The position numbers and the translations under genes were made by a program. From the NCBI GenBank assembly GCA_002424305.1, contig DIQZ01000036.1:1-43181 (forward strand): a stretch of DNA of 43,181 nucleotides, written 5' to 3'. This document shows, piece by piece, positions 8,421-17,174 of the stretch (the first letter of the stretch is position 1; each line of letters starts with the position of its first letter). The notes below the pieces were generated by a model. That model was given only the letters and a program-made list of their open reading frames with translations, was not told where the DNA came from and searched no databases. Origin of the DNA: Firmicutes bacterium UBA5449. GTDB taxonomy: Bacteria > Bacillota > SHA-98 > UBA4971.

Positions 8421-9343
8421 TCGCGTCTTCCTTTCACAACATCAACAAAGCGTCGGAACCATGGAAATACTATTAAGACGGACACTAAGTTAAACAAAGT
8501 GTGTGCATTTGCAAGTCTATATCCGGGATCTATCGGCGACAGAACTTCAACTAACGCTACAAAGCCGTTGAAGACCGGAAGTACTGCAATTACTCCTACG
8601 ACGTTGAAAACCAGATGGAGTTGAGCCGTAAGTCTACCGGCTGACGATGCAGCCAGACTAATAATAAGTGTTGTCACACACGTCCCAATATTACTTCCTA
8701 ACGCCAAAGAAATCGCTGATCTCAAGTTTACCAAACCTTCACGTACAAGTCCAACAAGTATTGCAGTGGTAGCACTTGAACTTTGAATTACCCCGGTAAA
8801 TGAGGCACCTGCCAACACGCCAAAGAATGGAATCTGTCCAAACACAACCAGAACATGGAGAAACCAAGGCACACTACCAAGCCACGTCAAAGCCGAACCC
8901 GTGAGTTCTACGCCTCCAAGGATACATCCAAGGCCAAGGAAAACAACAGCCGGATCCCTTCCGAACCGCTGTCTCATGCAGATATAGGTACAAAGGCTTG
9001 CAACCAGCGCAAGCGGAGCAAGAACTCTCGTTTCCAGCGCAACAATATATGCTGTCAAACACGTCCCCAGGTTTGCACCCATTACTATGCAAAACGCCTG
9101 GTAAACATCAATTACTCCCGAATCTACGAGACTGACGGTTATCACTGTTACAGCACTTGAACTCTGCATTGAACAAGTTGCCAGAGCGCCTACTAAAACT
9201 GCAGTGGCGGGCTTATGCGCAAGTCTTCTAAGTGCTTTTTCTACTCGGGCCCCTGTCCCGCGCTTAAGGCCTTTTCGTAAAAGAGCCATACCGGCAAAGA
9301 AAAGCAGCATTCCACTCAGCAGGCGACAAAGCGAAGAGAGCAT
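8411..9343 (-). CDS. Na/Pi-cotransporter family protein, short form without PhoU domain
   Basis: A 310-residue membrane protein made of only the transport part of the Na/Pi-cotransporter family. It shows the two repeats MQSSSAVTVI (about residue 58) and IQSSSATTAIL (about 185), each followed by GANLGTC or GSNIGTC. It ends at the position where the larger paralogue continues into a PhoU-like domain. The ATG start has GAGG nine bases upstream. It is the first gene of a unit that continues, with a 10-base overlap, into uppP and then the long paralogue. A probable extended -10 promoter lies about 100 bases upstream within the end of ylzJ. Without a PhoU domain it may be regulated differently or may work together with the long form. 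Confidence 0.9.
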   Translation of the reverse strand: MLSSLCRLLSGMLLFFAGMALLRKGLKRGTGARVEKALRRLAHKPATAVLVGALATCSMQSSSAVTVITVSLVDSGVIDVYQAFCIVMGANLGTCLTAYIVALETRVLAPLALVASLCTYICMRQRFGRDPAVVFLGLGCILGGVELTGSALTWLGSVPWFLHVLVVFGQIPFFGVLAGASFTGVIQSSSATTAILVGLVREGLVNLRSAISLALGSNIGTCVTTLIISLAASSAGRLTAQLHLVFNVVGVIAVLPVFNGFVALVEVLSPIDPGYRLANAHTLFNLVSVLIVFPWFRRFVDVVKGRREWI

Positions 9344-9442
9344 TCGGCATAACCTCGCGTGGTAATAGCCCTTTGTCGGATTCAGTCTGTTTCCATGTCA
9401 AACAGGGCTTCGCTGTCAATATATGCCGTCATTTGCTTGCAT

Positions 9443-9451
9443 ATTATAGCA
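9443..9451 (-). promoter_or_regulatory. Extended -10 promoter for the Na/Pi-uppP cluster
   Basis: On the minus strand the sequence reads TGCTATAAT, a perfect extended -10 for the housekeeping sigma factor. No good -35 is seen 17 bases upstream (TTTCTC), as is common for extended -10 promoters. Transcription would begin near 9436, about 93 bases before the first gene of the cluster. It overlaps the last codons of ylzJ. Confidence 0.45.
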
Positions 9452-9683
9452 TGGTCATTCCGGAAGAGAAACCCTTAAACAGACGGATTTTTCTGCCGGG
9501 CGAAAATTGTGGGTTGAGATAGTGAAGTGGATCCGTGCTTATTATCCTAACAATTACCGCTTCTTCCATGGAGATGGGTTCAACTGTCAGAGTCAAACCT
9601 TGAAGTTGAATATCAACGAAGCTTCTTTCTTGTTCTAAGCCTTCCAGGACGGTTTCAAGGGGGAGGACTGTGTACAGAATCAT
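9444..9683 (-). CDS. ylzJ: YlzJ-like protein
   Basis: A 79-residue protein matching the YlzJ family of spore formers, recognisable by its opening MILYTVLPLE and the middle DPLHYLNP segment. No membrane segment or catalytic motif is seen; function is unknown. Its ATG overlaps the TGA of tepA by four bases, a coupling also found in Bacillus, where ylzJ lies between tepA and spoIIIE. Here three transporter/lipid genes have been placed between ylzJ and the translocase. Family assignment rests on sequence pattern plus synteny. Confidence 0.85.
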   Translation of the reverse strand: MILYTVLPLETVLEGLEQERSFVDIQLQGLTLTVEPISMEEAVIVRIISTDPLHYLNPQFSPGRKIRLFKGFSSGMTML

Positions 9684-10516
9684 TGTAGATGTCCTCCTCC
9701 TTCAGATGGAATTTCAGGAATAGAATTGCCCTCTTGCCCGTTACCACGCTTCTCTTGTATGAGCTTATCAAGGGCTTGAAGTGCATGGCTAAGGCCACCT
9801 ACTTCGTCAATTAGGCCGAGGGTGACTGCGTCCACACCTACTAATACTGTGCCGACATCTCGTACGAGTTCTCCTGTGCGAAACATCAGTTCACGGAGCT
9901 TGTCTTGGGTGATCGTTGAATGGTCTGACACAAACTTGACTACCCTATCTTGCATCTTCTCAAGATACTCATATGTTTGAGGCACACCTATGACAAGTCC
10001 TGAGAGTCGAAGCGGATGGATGGTTACAGTAGCAGTGGAAGCAATGAACCCATACTTGCAGCTTACGGCAATTGGTAACGCAATTGAATGGCCGCCCCCA
10101 AGAATCAACGATACTGAGGGTTTTGACATAGTGTCGAGCATTTCAGCTATAGCCAGTCCTGCTTCGACGTCTCCTCCGACTGTGTTCAGCACCACAAGCA
10201 ATCCTTCTATGGATGGGCTTTGCTCTACTGCAACGAGCTGGGGGATAACATGCTCGTACTTTGTAGTTTTATTTTGAGGGGGAAGAATAATATGGCCTTC
10301 GATCTGTCCGATAATACTCATTACATGCACATTACTGACAGGTTGAGGCGGTACACGGGTTTCTCCGAACTCAGTTATGGATTGGGTTAAGGCTTCCTCT
10401 TCTGACAGCTCAGGGGAATCGGCTGCCTTCATTTGAGGCTTAACAGATCTTTGCTCAGGCATCCTAATTTTGGGTGTCTTAGTATCCAGCCTATTCTCGG
10501 CGGACAGGTAAAACAT
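9680..10516 (-). CDS. tepA: TepA/ClpP-like protease (translocation-enhancing protein family)
   Basis: A ClpP-fold serine protease homologue of the TepA (YmfB) family. After a variable charged N-terminus (about 75 residues) come the ClpP-like elements: a GQIEGH strand, the oxyanion glycines NTVGGDVEAG, the nucleophile Ser in GGHSIALPIA and the catalytic His in TVTIHPLRL. The C-terminus is low complexity. Length (278) is close to B. subtilis TepA. I chose the ATG at 10516 because GGAGG lies eight bases upstream; a GTG at 10564 without a clear ribosome site would add 16 residues. TepA has been linked to protein export and to processing in spores; the substrate is unknown. It is coupled to ylzJ by a four-base overlap. 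Confidence 0.88.
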   Translation of the reverse strand: MFYLSAENRLDTKTPKIRMPEQRSVKPQMKAADSPELSEEEALTQSITEFGETRVPPQPVSNVHVMSIIGQIEGHIILPPQNKTTKYEHVIPQLVAVEQSPSIEGLLVVLNTVGGDVEAGLAIAEMLDTMSKPSVSLILGGGHSIALPIAVSCKYGFIASTATVTIHPLRLSGLVIGVPQTYEYLEKMQDRVVKFVSDHSTITQDKLRELMFRTGELVRDVGTVLVGVDAVTLGLIDEVGGLSHALQALDKLIQEKRGNGQEGNSIPEIPSEGGGHLQ

Positions 10517-10599
10517 ATCATTCGCCTCCGCTACGTCTGCATCAAGTGGGGATAAAACATGCACTGCTAACTATTATGCTGACAGAGGCGACAAATGAT

Positions 10600-12300
10600 T
10601 CATAGTTCTATGGAGCGCCAAAGTTTGTCCCCGACAGTTCGAAGCACCCTAAGTCCGGATGCCAGAAGGAGAGTGACCACTGCGCCTGATGTAACTTGTG
10701 CAACAAGACCTGAATATCCTTTTTTGAATAAGGTATAGACAAGGAATCCTAAGAGAAACAAGACTGCCGTGCTAATGAGCATGCTTATAAGAATATTGAG
10801 GTTAGATTTGATAGCTTTCTGTTGATCTGTCCAGTTGAGCATAGGACGTGCCATATCCAGTAAAACACCCCAGATACACAAGGCAAAAGAAGAAACTATA
10901 CCAAGGTAGAAGCCAATAACAAGGCTTGACACGGGTAACCGGGCTATGTATTGAAAAACTCCCACCCCGGGAATGGAGCCGAGCAGGATCATAATCTCAG
11001 CACCCAAAGCTTTTCCCATAGCTGCAGTGGATCCCGAAACAGGTTGAGATCTGAGAAACCATATGTTTGCCTTACCTTCCCTTGAAAAGGGTGAAAATGG
11101 TATTCCCGAGAACGCAGTAAGCACGAAGAAATATGCACCTACAATAAGCGCTCCTATACTATGGAACTCAGGCATCACAACAAGAGATTCCCATAATCCT
11201 GCAACCTCCGGATCATTCCCCATAAGCAATAAGACAACGAACATTATCGGGAACATTAGAAAGCCAATGAAGCCATTAAGGACAAATACGGGAGTCCTTG
11301 AAAACAACTTTATTTCTGTCACTGCTAGGGCTACCAGGGAAGTACGCTCAGGAAATTGAGGTTCTGCCAACTTCACATCTGAGATATCACGCTTTGGAAC
11401 TGAGGCTTCAAATCCGAATACCACACCTTGGTAGAAGAATCTATTTCCTACCATCAGGAACACAACTAAGCTTATTGCACTTACACTGAGAAAAAGGCCA
11501 AGATTCATGAAGCCTTTGAAAGTTCCTGCGTCGGAAATGGCCAAAGTAGCCCAGATGCCGGGAGGAAACTGCTTCCCTACGAGTGTCACCACACTATTGG
11601 CCTGAGAAAGCAACTGCATCATAAACTCTTGTTCATTACCGCGGGCAGGCAATTTCGTCTGCATATAAAACTGAACACCTATTATCAGGGCCACAAGGAG
11701 GAAACCTCCGATTGTAGTCAACATGTCCTTTCGCTTTGTGAAGCCTATAATCCTCATTAAGATAACAGAGAGTATCGAGGCGATTGCCACGGGAATCACC
11801 GGGAGTGCGAGAAATACGATAATTGAGGAAAGCACATAGCTTATCAAGCCAATATCGGCTCTCATGCCATAGGCCACAAAAATAGGAATGATGAATACTG
11901 CAAGTCCCAGGTACTCGTTTGCCAGAATAATGGCGAATTTAGAAGCTAAGACCTCCCACGGCTTCAAAGGCAGAGGAATCAACGTAGGAAGATCACTTGA
12001 GAAGTAAAACACGGATATGACGAGAGCAACACCAAGAATCAGCATTAGGAATTGAGCAGCCAGAATTCCGGTAATCAAAGTAAGTGCTTCCTGACGGATG
12101 ACAGCCGCTGAGGAGTAGAAAGCGTCAGCCAGTTTGAAGACGCCAAACGATAACACGGCAGCACCCATAAGGATAGACACGACAATAAGCACACCTTCCC
12201 ATAACCGTTGGCGCTTCTCGATATAGTAATACCTGGAATGGGATATTGCAAAATTCATGTTAAGCTGTGCCAGAATTAGAGACATGAGGCGGTGTCTCAT
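10600..12300 (-). CDS. ABC-2 type exporter permease (large, polytopic)
   Basis: A 566-residue membrane protein with roughly a dozen hydrophobic segments spread along its length, starting one base after the stop of the ATPase gene 12302-13066, so the two certainly form one exporter. The arrangement (early TM pair, long hydrophobic runs around residues 80-250, a hydrophilic block near 290-330, then further TMs) fits the putative ABC exporter permeases fused from two ABC-2 halves. No substrate-specific motif is seen. The pair has been inserted between the RNase J gene and tepA, which are adjacent in B. subtilis. It could export lipids, peptides or drugs; I cannot tell which. Confidence 0.8.
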   Translation of the reverse strand: MRHRLMSLILAQLNMNFAISHSRYYYIEKRQRLWEGVLIVVSILMGAAVLSFGVFKLADAFYSSAAVIRQEALTLITGILAAQFLMLILGVALVISVFYFSSDLPTLIPLPLKPWEVLASKFAIILANEYLGLAVFIIPIFVAYGMRADIGLISYVLSSIIVFLALPVIPVAIASILSVILMRIIGFTKRKDMLTTIGGFLLVALIIGVQFYMQTKLPARGNEQEFMMQLLSQANSVVTLVGKQFPPGIWATLAISDAGTFKGFMNLGLFLSVSAISLVVFLMVGNRFFYQGVVFGFEASVPKRDISDVKLAEPQFPERTSLVALAVTEIKLFSRTPVFVLNGFIGFLMFPIMFVVLLLMGNDPEVAGLWESLVVMPEFHSIGALIVGAYFFVLTAFSGIPFSPFSREGKANIWFLRSQPVSGSTAAMGKALGAEIMILLGSIPGVGVFQYIARLPVSSLVIGFYLGIVSSFALCIWGVLLDMARPMLNWTDQQKAIKSNLNILISMLISTAVLFLLGFLVYTLFKKGYSGLVAQVTSGAVVTLLLASGLRVLRTVGDKLWRSIEL

Positions 12301-12301
12301 G

Positions 12302-13066
12302 TTATTCCGCCCCCTCCGGTAGAGTCAATTCAAGGAAAATATCTTCAAGGCTTTCATCGGTTTCACAACTGAGCTTACGGAGCTCATCCAATGAACCACA
12401 AGCAATGAGTCGTCCCTTGTCAATAATGCCTACTCTATCACACAGACGTTCCGCTACTTCAAGAATGTGGGTGGAGAAAAACACTGCATATCCCTGATCG
12501 CAGTGTTTGCGCATAAGGTCCTTGAAGAGTCTGGATGATCTGGGATCAAGGCCTACCATAGGCTCGTCAAGTATGAAGAGAGGAGGGTTGTGAAGGAGTG
12601 CCCCTGTCAACGCCAGTTTCTGCTTCATACCATGGGAGTAGCTTTGTATTACGTCACTTACCTCAGATGTTAAGCCGAACATTGAAAGCAGGTCATTTAT
12701 GCGTCTTGTCCTCTCAGCTGTGGATACGCCATAAATATCCGCTACCAGATTTAGATACTCAAGCCCTGTCAGCTTGTTGTAAAGGTTCGGCTCGTCAGGT
12801 ACAAAGCCTATGCTTTTCTTTGCAGAAACCGGATCTTTGACTATATCATGGCCGTTTACGAGAATTCGCCCGTTATCGGGCATAAGAAGCCCGACTATCA
12901 TCTTAATGGTAGTGGTTTTGCCTGCGCCGTTAGGTCCGAGAAACCCGAAGATTTCTCCGGACCTAACTTCAAGGTTCAAATTATCCACTGCCTTAGTTGA
13001 GCTTCCCCTATAGGTCTTGGAAACTCCTTCGAGTTTCAGTAGACAGGCATTGCGAGCTTTTGCCAC
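12302..13066 (-). CDS. ABC transporter ATP-binding protein
   Basis: A 254-residue ABC ATPase with all motifs: Walker A GPNGAGKTT (about residues 43-51), Q-loop region FVPDEPNLY, signature YSHGMKQK (a common LSGGQ variant of ABC-2 exporters) and Walker B LFILDEP followed by MVGLDP, then the switch His in STHI. It energises the adjacent permease. Start is GTG with a G-rich ribosome site upstream. It lies 61 bases behind the RNase J gene. By family it belongs with multidrug or gliding-type exporters (CcmA-like), direction outward. Confidence 0.9.
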   Translation of the reverse strand: MAKARNACLLKLEGVSKTYRGSSTKAVDNLNLEVRSGEIFGFLGPNGAGKTTTIKMIVGLLMPDNGRILVNGHDIVKDPVSAKKSIGFVPDEPNLYNKLTGLEYLNLVADIYGVSTAERTRRINDLLSMFGLTSEVSDVIQSYSHGMKQKLALTGALLHNPPLFILDEPMVGLDPRSSRLFKDLMRKHCDQGYAVFFSTHILEVAERLCDRVGIIDKGRLIACGSLDELRKLSCETDESLEDIFLELTLPEGAE

Positions 13067-13127
13067 TTACCACGCCCCCCATACGACACACTTATCACGT
13101 TTTCCGTGCCGATGATCTCATATCGGT

Positions 13128-14834
13128 TTACACTTCCATTATGACAGGTAGTATCATAGGCCTTCTTCTTATCTTCTGATAGAGGAACGCAGCAAGGGAT
13201 TCTCTGATTTTGCTCTTAATTGGATTCCATTCAGTAACTCCGTCTGAAATACACTTAGATATGACTTCACCGACTTCAGCTTCAGCTTCTTTAATAAGCT
13301 CCTCAGATTCCCGCACATACACAAATCCTCTGGAGACGATATCAGGCCCTGCAACGACCTTGCTGGTTTGCTTGTCTATGGTAACCACAACCACCATTAT
13401 TCCGTCTTGAGCCAATACTTTTCTGTCACGGAGGACTACATTGCCTACATCCCCCACTCCAAGTCCGTCTACAAGGACTTGTCCTGCTTTTACGTTGCCT
13501 GCACGATTCGCCCGGCCGGAAACGTCGAACTCAAGGACATCACCATTCTCCAGAATAAACGTGTTCTCCTTAGGTAGTGCCACTTGCTCCGCAAGCTCTA
13601 CATGCTTTACTAAGTGTCTATATTCGCCGTGTATAGGCACAAAATACTTGGGACATGTCAGGTTGATCATGAGTTTGAGCTCTTCTTGACTTGCATGTCC
13701 TGAAGCATGAACACATGAGAACTTATCATAAATTACGTCAGCGCCCTGTCGGAAAAGGTGGTTGATAGTCCTCCCGATGCACTTCTCATTTCCCGGTATG
13801 GGGGATGCTGAGATAATAATCGTGTCCCCGGGGCGAATCCCCACCCTTCTGTGGGTAGCCATTGCCATACGAGTCAAGGCCGACATTGGCTCGCCTTGCG
13901 TGCCTGTGGTAATAATAGTCAGCCTGTCAGCCGGCACCTTGTCTACCTCCTCGGTTGGTATCAGCATGTTGTCAGGTATGGTCAAATACCCAAGGTTGGA
14001 TGCAATTTCCACCGTGTTTTCCAGACTGCGTCCGATTACCGCAATTTTTCTGCCGGATTTCCATGACGCATCGATTACCTGCTGGATTCTATAGATATTT
14101 GACGCGAACGTGGCTACTATGATTCGCTGTTCAGCCCTGCTGAATTGCTCTTCAAATGCTTCGCCTACATCCCTTTCTGACATGGTGTATCCCGGGCGTT
14201 CCGCGTTCGTCGAGTCGGATAAGAGACACAAAACACCTTTTTGGCCAAGCTCTGCAAATTTGCGGAAATCAGGCATTTCAGCAAAAATGGGTGTTTGATC
14301 AAATTTGAAATCTGCTGTGTGCACAATGATACCGACCGGTGTTGAAATTGCCAGAGCAACAACATCAGCGATGCTGTGACTTACACGGACAAACTCAACA
14401 GTAAAGGGACCTATGTCAACCTTATCGCCGGCTTGTACACATCGTAGAGAAGCTTCAGATAATAGCCGGTGTTCCCGTAGCTTCCCTTCAACGAGACCAA
14501 GAGTCAGTCTCGTGCCATAGACCACACAATCGATTTCTTTTAGGACATAAGGCAGAGCACCTATATGATCCTCATGTCCGTGGGTCAAAACAAGGCCTCG
14601 AATCTTATCTTTGTTTTCCTTAAGGTATGTGATATCAGGGATAACAAAGTCAATACCCAGCATTTCCTCCTCGGGAAATGCCAGGCCTGCGTCAATTACC
14701 AAGATCTCCCCATCATACTCAATTACCGTCATGTTTTTGCCTATTTCGCCAACCCCGCCTAAGGGGATAATAGACAACTTCTTGTTCTTGTTCTTGTTCT
14801 TATTCTTGTTCTTACTTCTACTCACGTATTTCAC
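13128..14834 (-). CDS. rnjB: Ribonuclease J
   Basis: RNase J is a metallo-beta-lactamase-fold exo- and endoribonuclease of Gram-positive RNA turnover. The 568-residue protein shows the metal site THGHEDHIG (about residues 82-90), further motifs SDSTNAERPG and HASGHAS (beta-CASP domain), and a C-terminal domain ending in FLYQKIRRRPMI. The catalytic core begins at LSIIPLGGVGEIG (residue 20). In front of it is an unusual lysine-asparagine run encoded by a hexanucleotide repeat. Start GTG at 14834 is weakly supported; a GTG three codons later has better spacing from GGTGAT. Position after dapA matches rnjB (YmfA) of Bacillus, hence the symbol, though only one paralogue is visible here. Confidence 0.93.
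   Translation of the reverse strand: MKYVSRSKNKNKNKNKNKKLSIIPLGGVGEIGKNMTVIEYDGEILVIDAGLAFPEEEMLGIDFVIPDITYLKENKDKIRGLVLTHGHEDHIGALPYVLKEIDCVVYGTRLTLGLVEGKLREHRLLSEASLRCVQAGDKVDIGPFTVEFVRVSHSIADVVALAISTPVGIIVHTADFKFDQTPIFAEMPDFRKFAELGQKGVLCLLSDSTNAERPGYTMSERDVGEAFEEQFSRAEQRIIVATFASNIYRIQQVIDASWKSGRKIAVIGRSLENTVEIASNLGYLTIPDNMLIPTEEVDKVPADRLTIITTGTQGEPMSALTRMAMATHRRVGIRPGDTIIISASPIPGNEKCIGRTINHLFRQGADVIYDKFSCVHASGHASQEELKLMINLTCPKYFVPIHGEYRHLVKHVELAEQVALPKENTFILENGDVLEFDVSGRANRAGNVKAGQVLVDGLGVGDVGNVVLRDRKVLAQDGIMVVVVTIDKQTSKVVAGPDIVSRGFVYVRESEELIKEAEAEVGEVISKCISDGVTEWNPIKSKIRESLAAFLYQKIRRRPMILPVIMEV
14781..14810 (-). repeat. Hexanucleotide tandem repeat inside the RNase J start
   Basis: Five consecutive hexamers read AACAAG on the minus strand, one of them with a single change (AATAAG). 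They encode alternating Asn-Lys near residue 10 of RNase J. Because the unit is six bases, copy-number change would alter length without changing frame. Confidence 0.9.
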
Positions 14835-14873
14835 ATCACCATCTTTCTATGATATTGACCTATGTACCAGAAC

Positions 14874-14895
14874 CCCCCTGCATGGCAGCAGGGGG
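14874..14895 (-). other. GC-rich hairpin between dapA and the RNase J gene
   Basis: An 8-base C/G-rich inverted repeat (14874-14881 with 14888-14895) with a 6-base loop lies in the 176-base gap between dapA and the RNase J gene. No T-run follows on the minus strand, so it is a weak terminator, a processing site or a transcript-stabilising structure rather than a standard terminator. Confidence 0.4.
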
Positions 14896-15010
14896 TGTCA
14901 AAGCCTCTACAATACAATAACTAATTCTATCACAAGTACTGCAACATCTCAATTCTCAATATGGCTCATCATAACCCACTCATGACTAATTTCAACAGCG
15001 TCGGCACTTC

Positions 15011-15895
15011 CTACGATATCAAGCCCATGTCTGTTAAGGCTTTCTCAACAATGCCGGCTTCCCTCTCCCCTGCTTCAACCATTGGGGGTCTCACTCCACC
15101 CACATCGAAACCTTTGAGCCTGAGCGCAAGCTTTACAGGAATAGGGTTGGTGGTGACAAACAGCGCTCTAAAGAGAGGGAACAACTTGCAGTTGAGCTCA
15201 GCTGCCATCTTTACATTGCCCTGTTGAAAAGCGTCAATCATCTGTTTGATCTCTCTGCCTGCTACGTGTGATGCGACACTTATGATACCCTCACCACCCA
15301 CAGCCATTATGGGTAATGTCAACGTATCATCACCACTGTAAATCTTAAATGAAGGGGGTGTACGTCTACGTATGTCTGTTACTTGCTCTAAGTTACCGCT
15401 GGCTTCTTTTACGCCTGCGATGTTTTCGATGCGTGACAGGGTTTCTATGGTGTCAGGTGTCATGTTAATGCCGGTTCTACCCGGTATGTTATAGAGAATA
15501 ATCGGTAAGTCGGTAGCGTCTGCGATTGCCGTGAAGTGGGCGATGAGACCTTCTTGAGGGGGTTTGTTATAGTACGGCACTACAAGCATGATACCGTGTA
15601 CGCCTATCTCTTCAGCCGAACGGGTAAGTTCGATACTTGATTCCGTTGAATTACCACCTGTCCCTGCAATGATATTAGCCTTATCCCCTACTGCATCCAG
15701 GACTACTCGAAATAAGTCCAATTTCTCCTCGAAAGATAATGTAGGAGACTCCCCTGTTGTGCCCGATACTACAAGACTGTCTGAACCTGTCTCGACAAGT
15801 AATTTAGCGAGTTCACCGACTCTGTCATAATCAACCTTAAGGTTGGGCTTAAAAGGAGTCACCATTGCAGTCATGACTCTACCGAAATCAGTCAT
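15011..15895 (-). CDS. dapA: 4-hydroxy-tetrahydrodipicolinate synthase
   Basis: DapA condenses pyruvate with aspartate semialdehyde, the first committed step toward diaminopimelate, lysine and spore dipicolinate. The 294-residue protein has the usual TIM-barrel motifs: VVSGTTGESPTL near the N-terminus, YYNKPPQEG, the proton-relay Tyr in LYNIPGRTG and the Schiff-base Lys in GVKEASGN. I placed the start at ATG 15895 because GGAGGG lies eight bases upstream and the protein then begins MTDFGRVMTAM as in the family; a longer in-frame reading adds 38 unrelated residues. It follows dapG closely. Confidence 0.96.
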   Translation of the reverse strand: MTDFGRVMTAMVTPFKPNLKVDYDRVGELAKLLVETGSDSLVVSGTTGESPTLSFEEKLDLFRVVLDAVGDKANIIAGTGGNSTESSIELTRSAEEIGVHGIMLVVPYYNKPPQEGLIAHFTAIADATDLPIILYNIPGRTGINMTPDTIETLSRIENIAGVKEASGNLEQVTDIRRRTPPSFKIYSGDDTLTLPIMAVGGEGIISVASHVAGREIKQMIDAFQQGNVKMAAELNCKLFPLFRALFVTTNPIPVKLALRLKGFDVGGVRPPMVEAGEREAGIVEKALTDMGLIS

Positions 15896-15936
15896 ACCAA
15901 TATCCCTCCATAACATGATGTTGCTGTTTAAACAGT

Positions 15937-17169
15937 TTAGACACCCAGGCCAAACGCGGTGTGGAGACCCCGGAGTGCTTTCAAGACATCTTCTTTCATT
16001 ACCAGACATGATATACTCGCATGCGAGTCAGAGGTCTGATAAATACTCACACCTGCATCTGCTAAAGTTTCTACAACTTTAGCCATGACCCCTGGAACTC
16101 CTCTCATCCCGGCGCCTACTACAGATACCTTGGCACATCCCGGAGTTATTCTTATCTCTTCCTGTTTTAAGCCCAGGGATTCAAATACACAAATGGCTTC
16201 ATCCACTACACTGTCACTTATCGTAAAGCAGATAGTTGTAGGGAGCACACTTATTAAGTCTACACTTATTCTTGCATCTGCTAAGGCTCTAAATACTTGA
16301 CTTAGGATACCGGATTCATTAACATCGGCGCGCAAGTCCAATCTTACTTGCGTGATATTCATGAGGTGGGCTACACCCCTTGCGACTCTATCAGATTGAA
16401 TAATGGTCTTGTCTGAGACCATACTGCTATCACATACGAGAGTGCCGGGTGCATCAGAGAACGTATTCCTGATCCTTATGGGGATTCCACCCTCCATGGC
16501 AATTTCCACTGCCCTTGGGTGAACCACCTTAGCTCCCAGATGAGCCATTTCCACAATTTCAGAATAGGAAACAATCTTAAGTGGTTTGGCTTCCGGCACC
16601 ATTTTGGGATCAGCAGTCATTACGCCTTCCACATCTGTATATATTTCAACTGCTTCTGCGTCAAGTGCGACACCGAGAGCTGCTGCAGTTGTGTCACTGC
16701 CTCCCCGTCCCAGTGTTGTAACTTCACCGTTCTTGCTAATGCCTTGAAATCCGGCAACTACTACTACCTGGCCTTTACCAAGACAATCCACTACCCGTCC
16801 GGGGTGCACTTCCAGTATCCTCGTGTTTCCGAAACTCTCATCGGTTATGATACCTGCTTGCCCTCCTGTCAGACCTACAGCCGGGCAACCCATTGCTTTG
16901 AGTGTTTGAGTCATGATGACAGCCGAGATTATCTCCCCGCAGGACATAAGCAAGTCTTGCTCTCTAGGATCCGCATCATCACCTACACTCTCCATAAGTC
17001 CCAGTAGCGTGTCAGTGGCGTACGGCTCACCCATCCGGCCCATGGCAGACACTACAACAACAGGCGAGTAACCATTAGCCTGTGCCTCCAGCACTTTGCG
17101 GGCAGCCCTCTCCCTCTGATCTCGAGTACCTACAGATGTCCCTCCGAATTTTTGAATTATCACTTTCAT
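15937..17169 (-). CDS. dapG: Aspartate kinase with two ACT domains
   Basis: Aspartokinase phosphorylates aspartate at the head of the DAP/lysine/threonine/methionine pathway. The 410-residue protein has the opening KFGGTSVG, the kinase region with TLGRGGSDTTA, the EIYTDVEGV segment, and two C-terminal ACT domains (about residues 260-405; VNESGILSQVF and GMRGVPGVMAKV) that bind the feedback inhibitor. Length fits monofunctional kinases. An ATG at 17169 and one codon before both lie behind GAGGTG; the first gives the better spacing. Synteny with asd and dapA equates it to DapG, the DAP-sensitive isoenzyme of B. subtilis; the inhibitor here is not proven. Confidence 0.94.
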   Translation of the reverse strand: MKVIIQKFGGTSVGTRDQRERAARKVLEAQANGYSPVVVVSAMGRMGEPYATDTLLGLMESVGDDADPREQDLLMSCGEIISAVIMTQTLKAMGCPAVGLTGGQAGIITDESFGNTRILEVHPGRVVDCLGKGQVVVVAGFQGISKNGEVTTLGRGGSDTTAAALGVALDAEAVEIYTDVEGVMTADPKMVPEAKPLKIVSYSEIVEMAHLGAKVVHPRAVEIAMEGGIPIRIRNTFSDAPGTLVCDSSMVSDKTIIQSDRVARGVAHLMNITQVRLDLRADVNESGILSQVFRALADARISVDLISVLPTTICFTISDSVVDEAICVFESLGLKQEEIRITPGCAKVSVVGAGMRGVPGVMAKVVETLADAGVSIYQTSDSHASISCLVMKEDVLKALRGLHTAFGLGV

Positions 17170-17174
17170 CATGC

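Noticed and set aside
9390..9420. Two TTGACA-like hexamers upstream of the Na/Pi-uppP cluster
   Set aside because: Neither has a TATAAT-like hexamer 16-18 bases downstream; the extended -10 at 9443-9451 is the better promoter.
16519..17007. Plus-strand open frame of about 160 codons over dapG
   Set aside because: Cys/His-rich composition comes from reading the aspartokinase gene antisense; no support for translation.
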